Notes under the pieces: model-generated | Database searches by the model: none | The model's input: only the letters and a program-made list of their open reading frames with translations | What the model was told of the DNA's origin: nothing | Position numbers and translations under genes: made by a program | Source: an uncultured Eubacteriales bacterium | Lineage (GTDB): Bacteria; Bacillota; Clostridia; Oscillospirales; CAG-272 | DNA length: 21,027 nt | Assembly: GCA_900547725.1 (NCBI GenBank) | Contig: URHR01000033.1 | Span: 1-21,027, forward strand | Direction of reading: 5' to 3' | Shown here: one piece after another, positions 20,981-21,027 of the stretch | How the letters are laid out: every line of letters starts with the position of its first letter | Position numbering within the stretch: position 1 is the stretch's first letter

Positions 20981-21027
<47 letters not shown>

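Overview
This window is chromosomal DNA from a low-profile, GC-rich-leaning member of the Bacillota (Firmicutes), most likely class Clostridia (an Oscillospirales/Ruminococcaceae-like lineage is my guess). Supporting signs are: the S10, spc and alpha ribosomal gene clusters fused into one same-strand run (S10 to L17) that includes secY-adk-map-infA-rpmJ; the short zinc-binding (type Z) S14; zinc-binding forms of L36, S4, L24 and adenylate kinase; and strong AGGAGG-type ribosome binding sites before nearly every gene. The exact taxon cannot be fixed from sequence reading alone.

Layout. 1-287: non-coding end of an upstream unit, with a terminator-like hairpin at 79-127. 288-316: a strong sigma-A promoter. 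317-652: a long structured 5' leader. 653-16795: thirty contiguous plus-strand genes: rpsJ, rplC, rplD, rplW, rplB, rpsS, rplV, rpsC, rplP, rpmC, rpsQ, rplN, rplX, rplE, rpsZ, rpsH, rplF, rplR, rpsE, rpmD, rplO, secY, adk, map, infA, rpmJ, rpsM, rpsK, rpsD, rpoA, rplQ (31 counting both ends). Most gaps are 2-25 nt; the wider ones (S10-L3, S17-L14, S14-S8, infA-L36, S4-RpoA, RpoA-L17) often hold stem-loops and are where differential control is most plausible. 16796-17208: intergenic region with terminators and a cluster of nested hairpins that looks like a repeat element.

17209-20758 is an accessory block: a minus-strand LacI-type regulator with a perfect consensus promoter and nearby palindromes, a short ROK-kinase-like remnant, a Gfo/Idh/MocA oxidoreductase with its own promoter and a strong terminator, and an AraC-type regulator with its own promoter. 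Together these suggest a local carbohydrate-responsive locus, but no substrate can be named. 20759-21027 holds a hairpin, two tandem promoters and a GACA tetranucleotide repeat that runs off the window end.

Functionally the main block makes the core of both ribosomal subunits, the SecY translocon channel, the nucleotide-balance enzyme Adk, methionine aminopeptidase, initiation factor IF-1 and the RNA polymerase alpha subunit. The most notable oddities are an infA gene whose only plausible start is CTG, a GACA repeat directly downstream of tandem promoters, long low-complexity basic tails on S3 and L17, an insertion in L4, and a C-x-C (not C-x2-C) zinc site in Adk. I did not find a clearly new multi-gene system.
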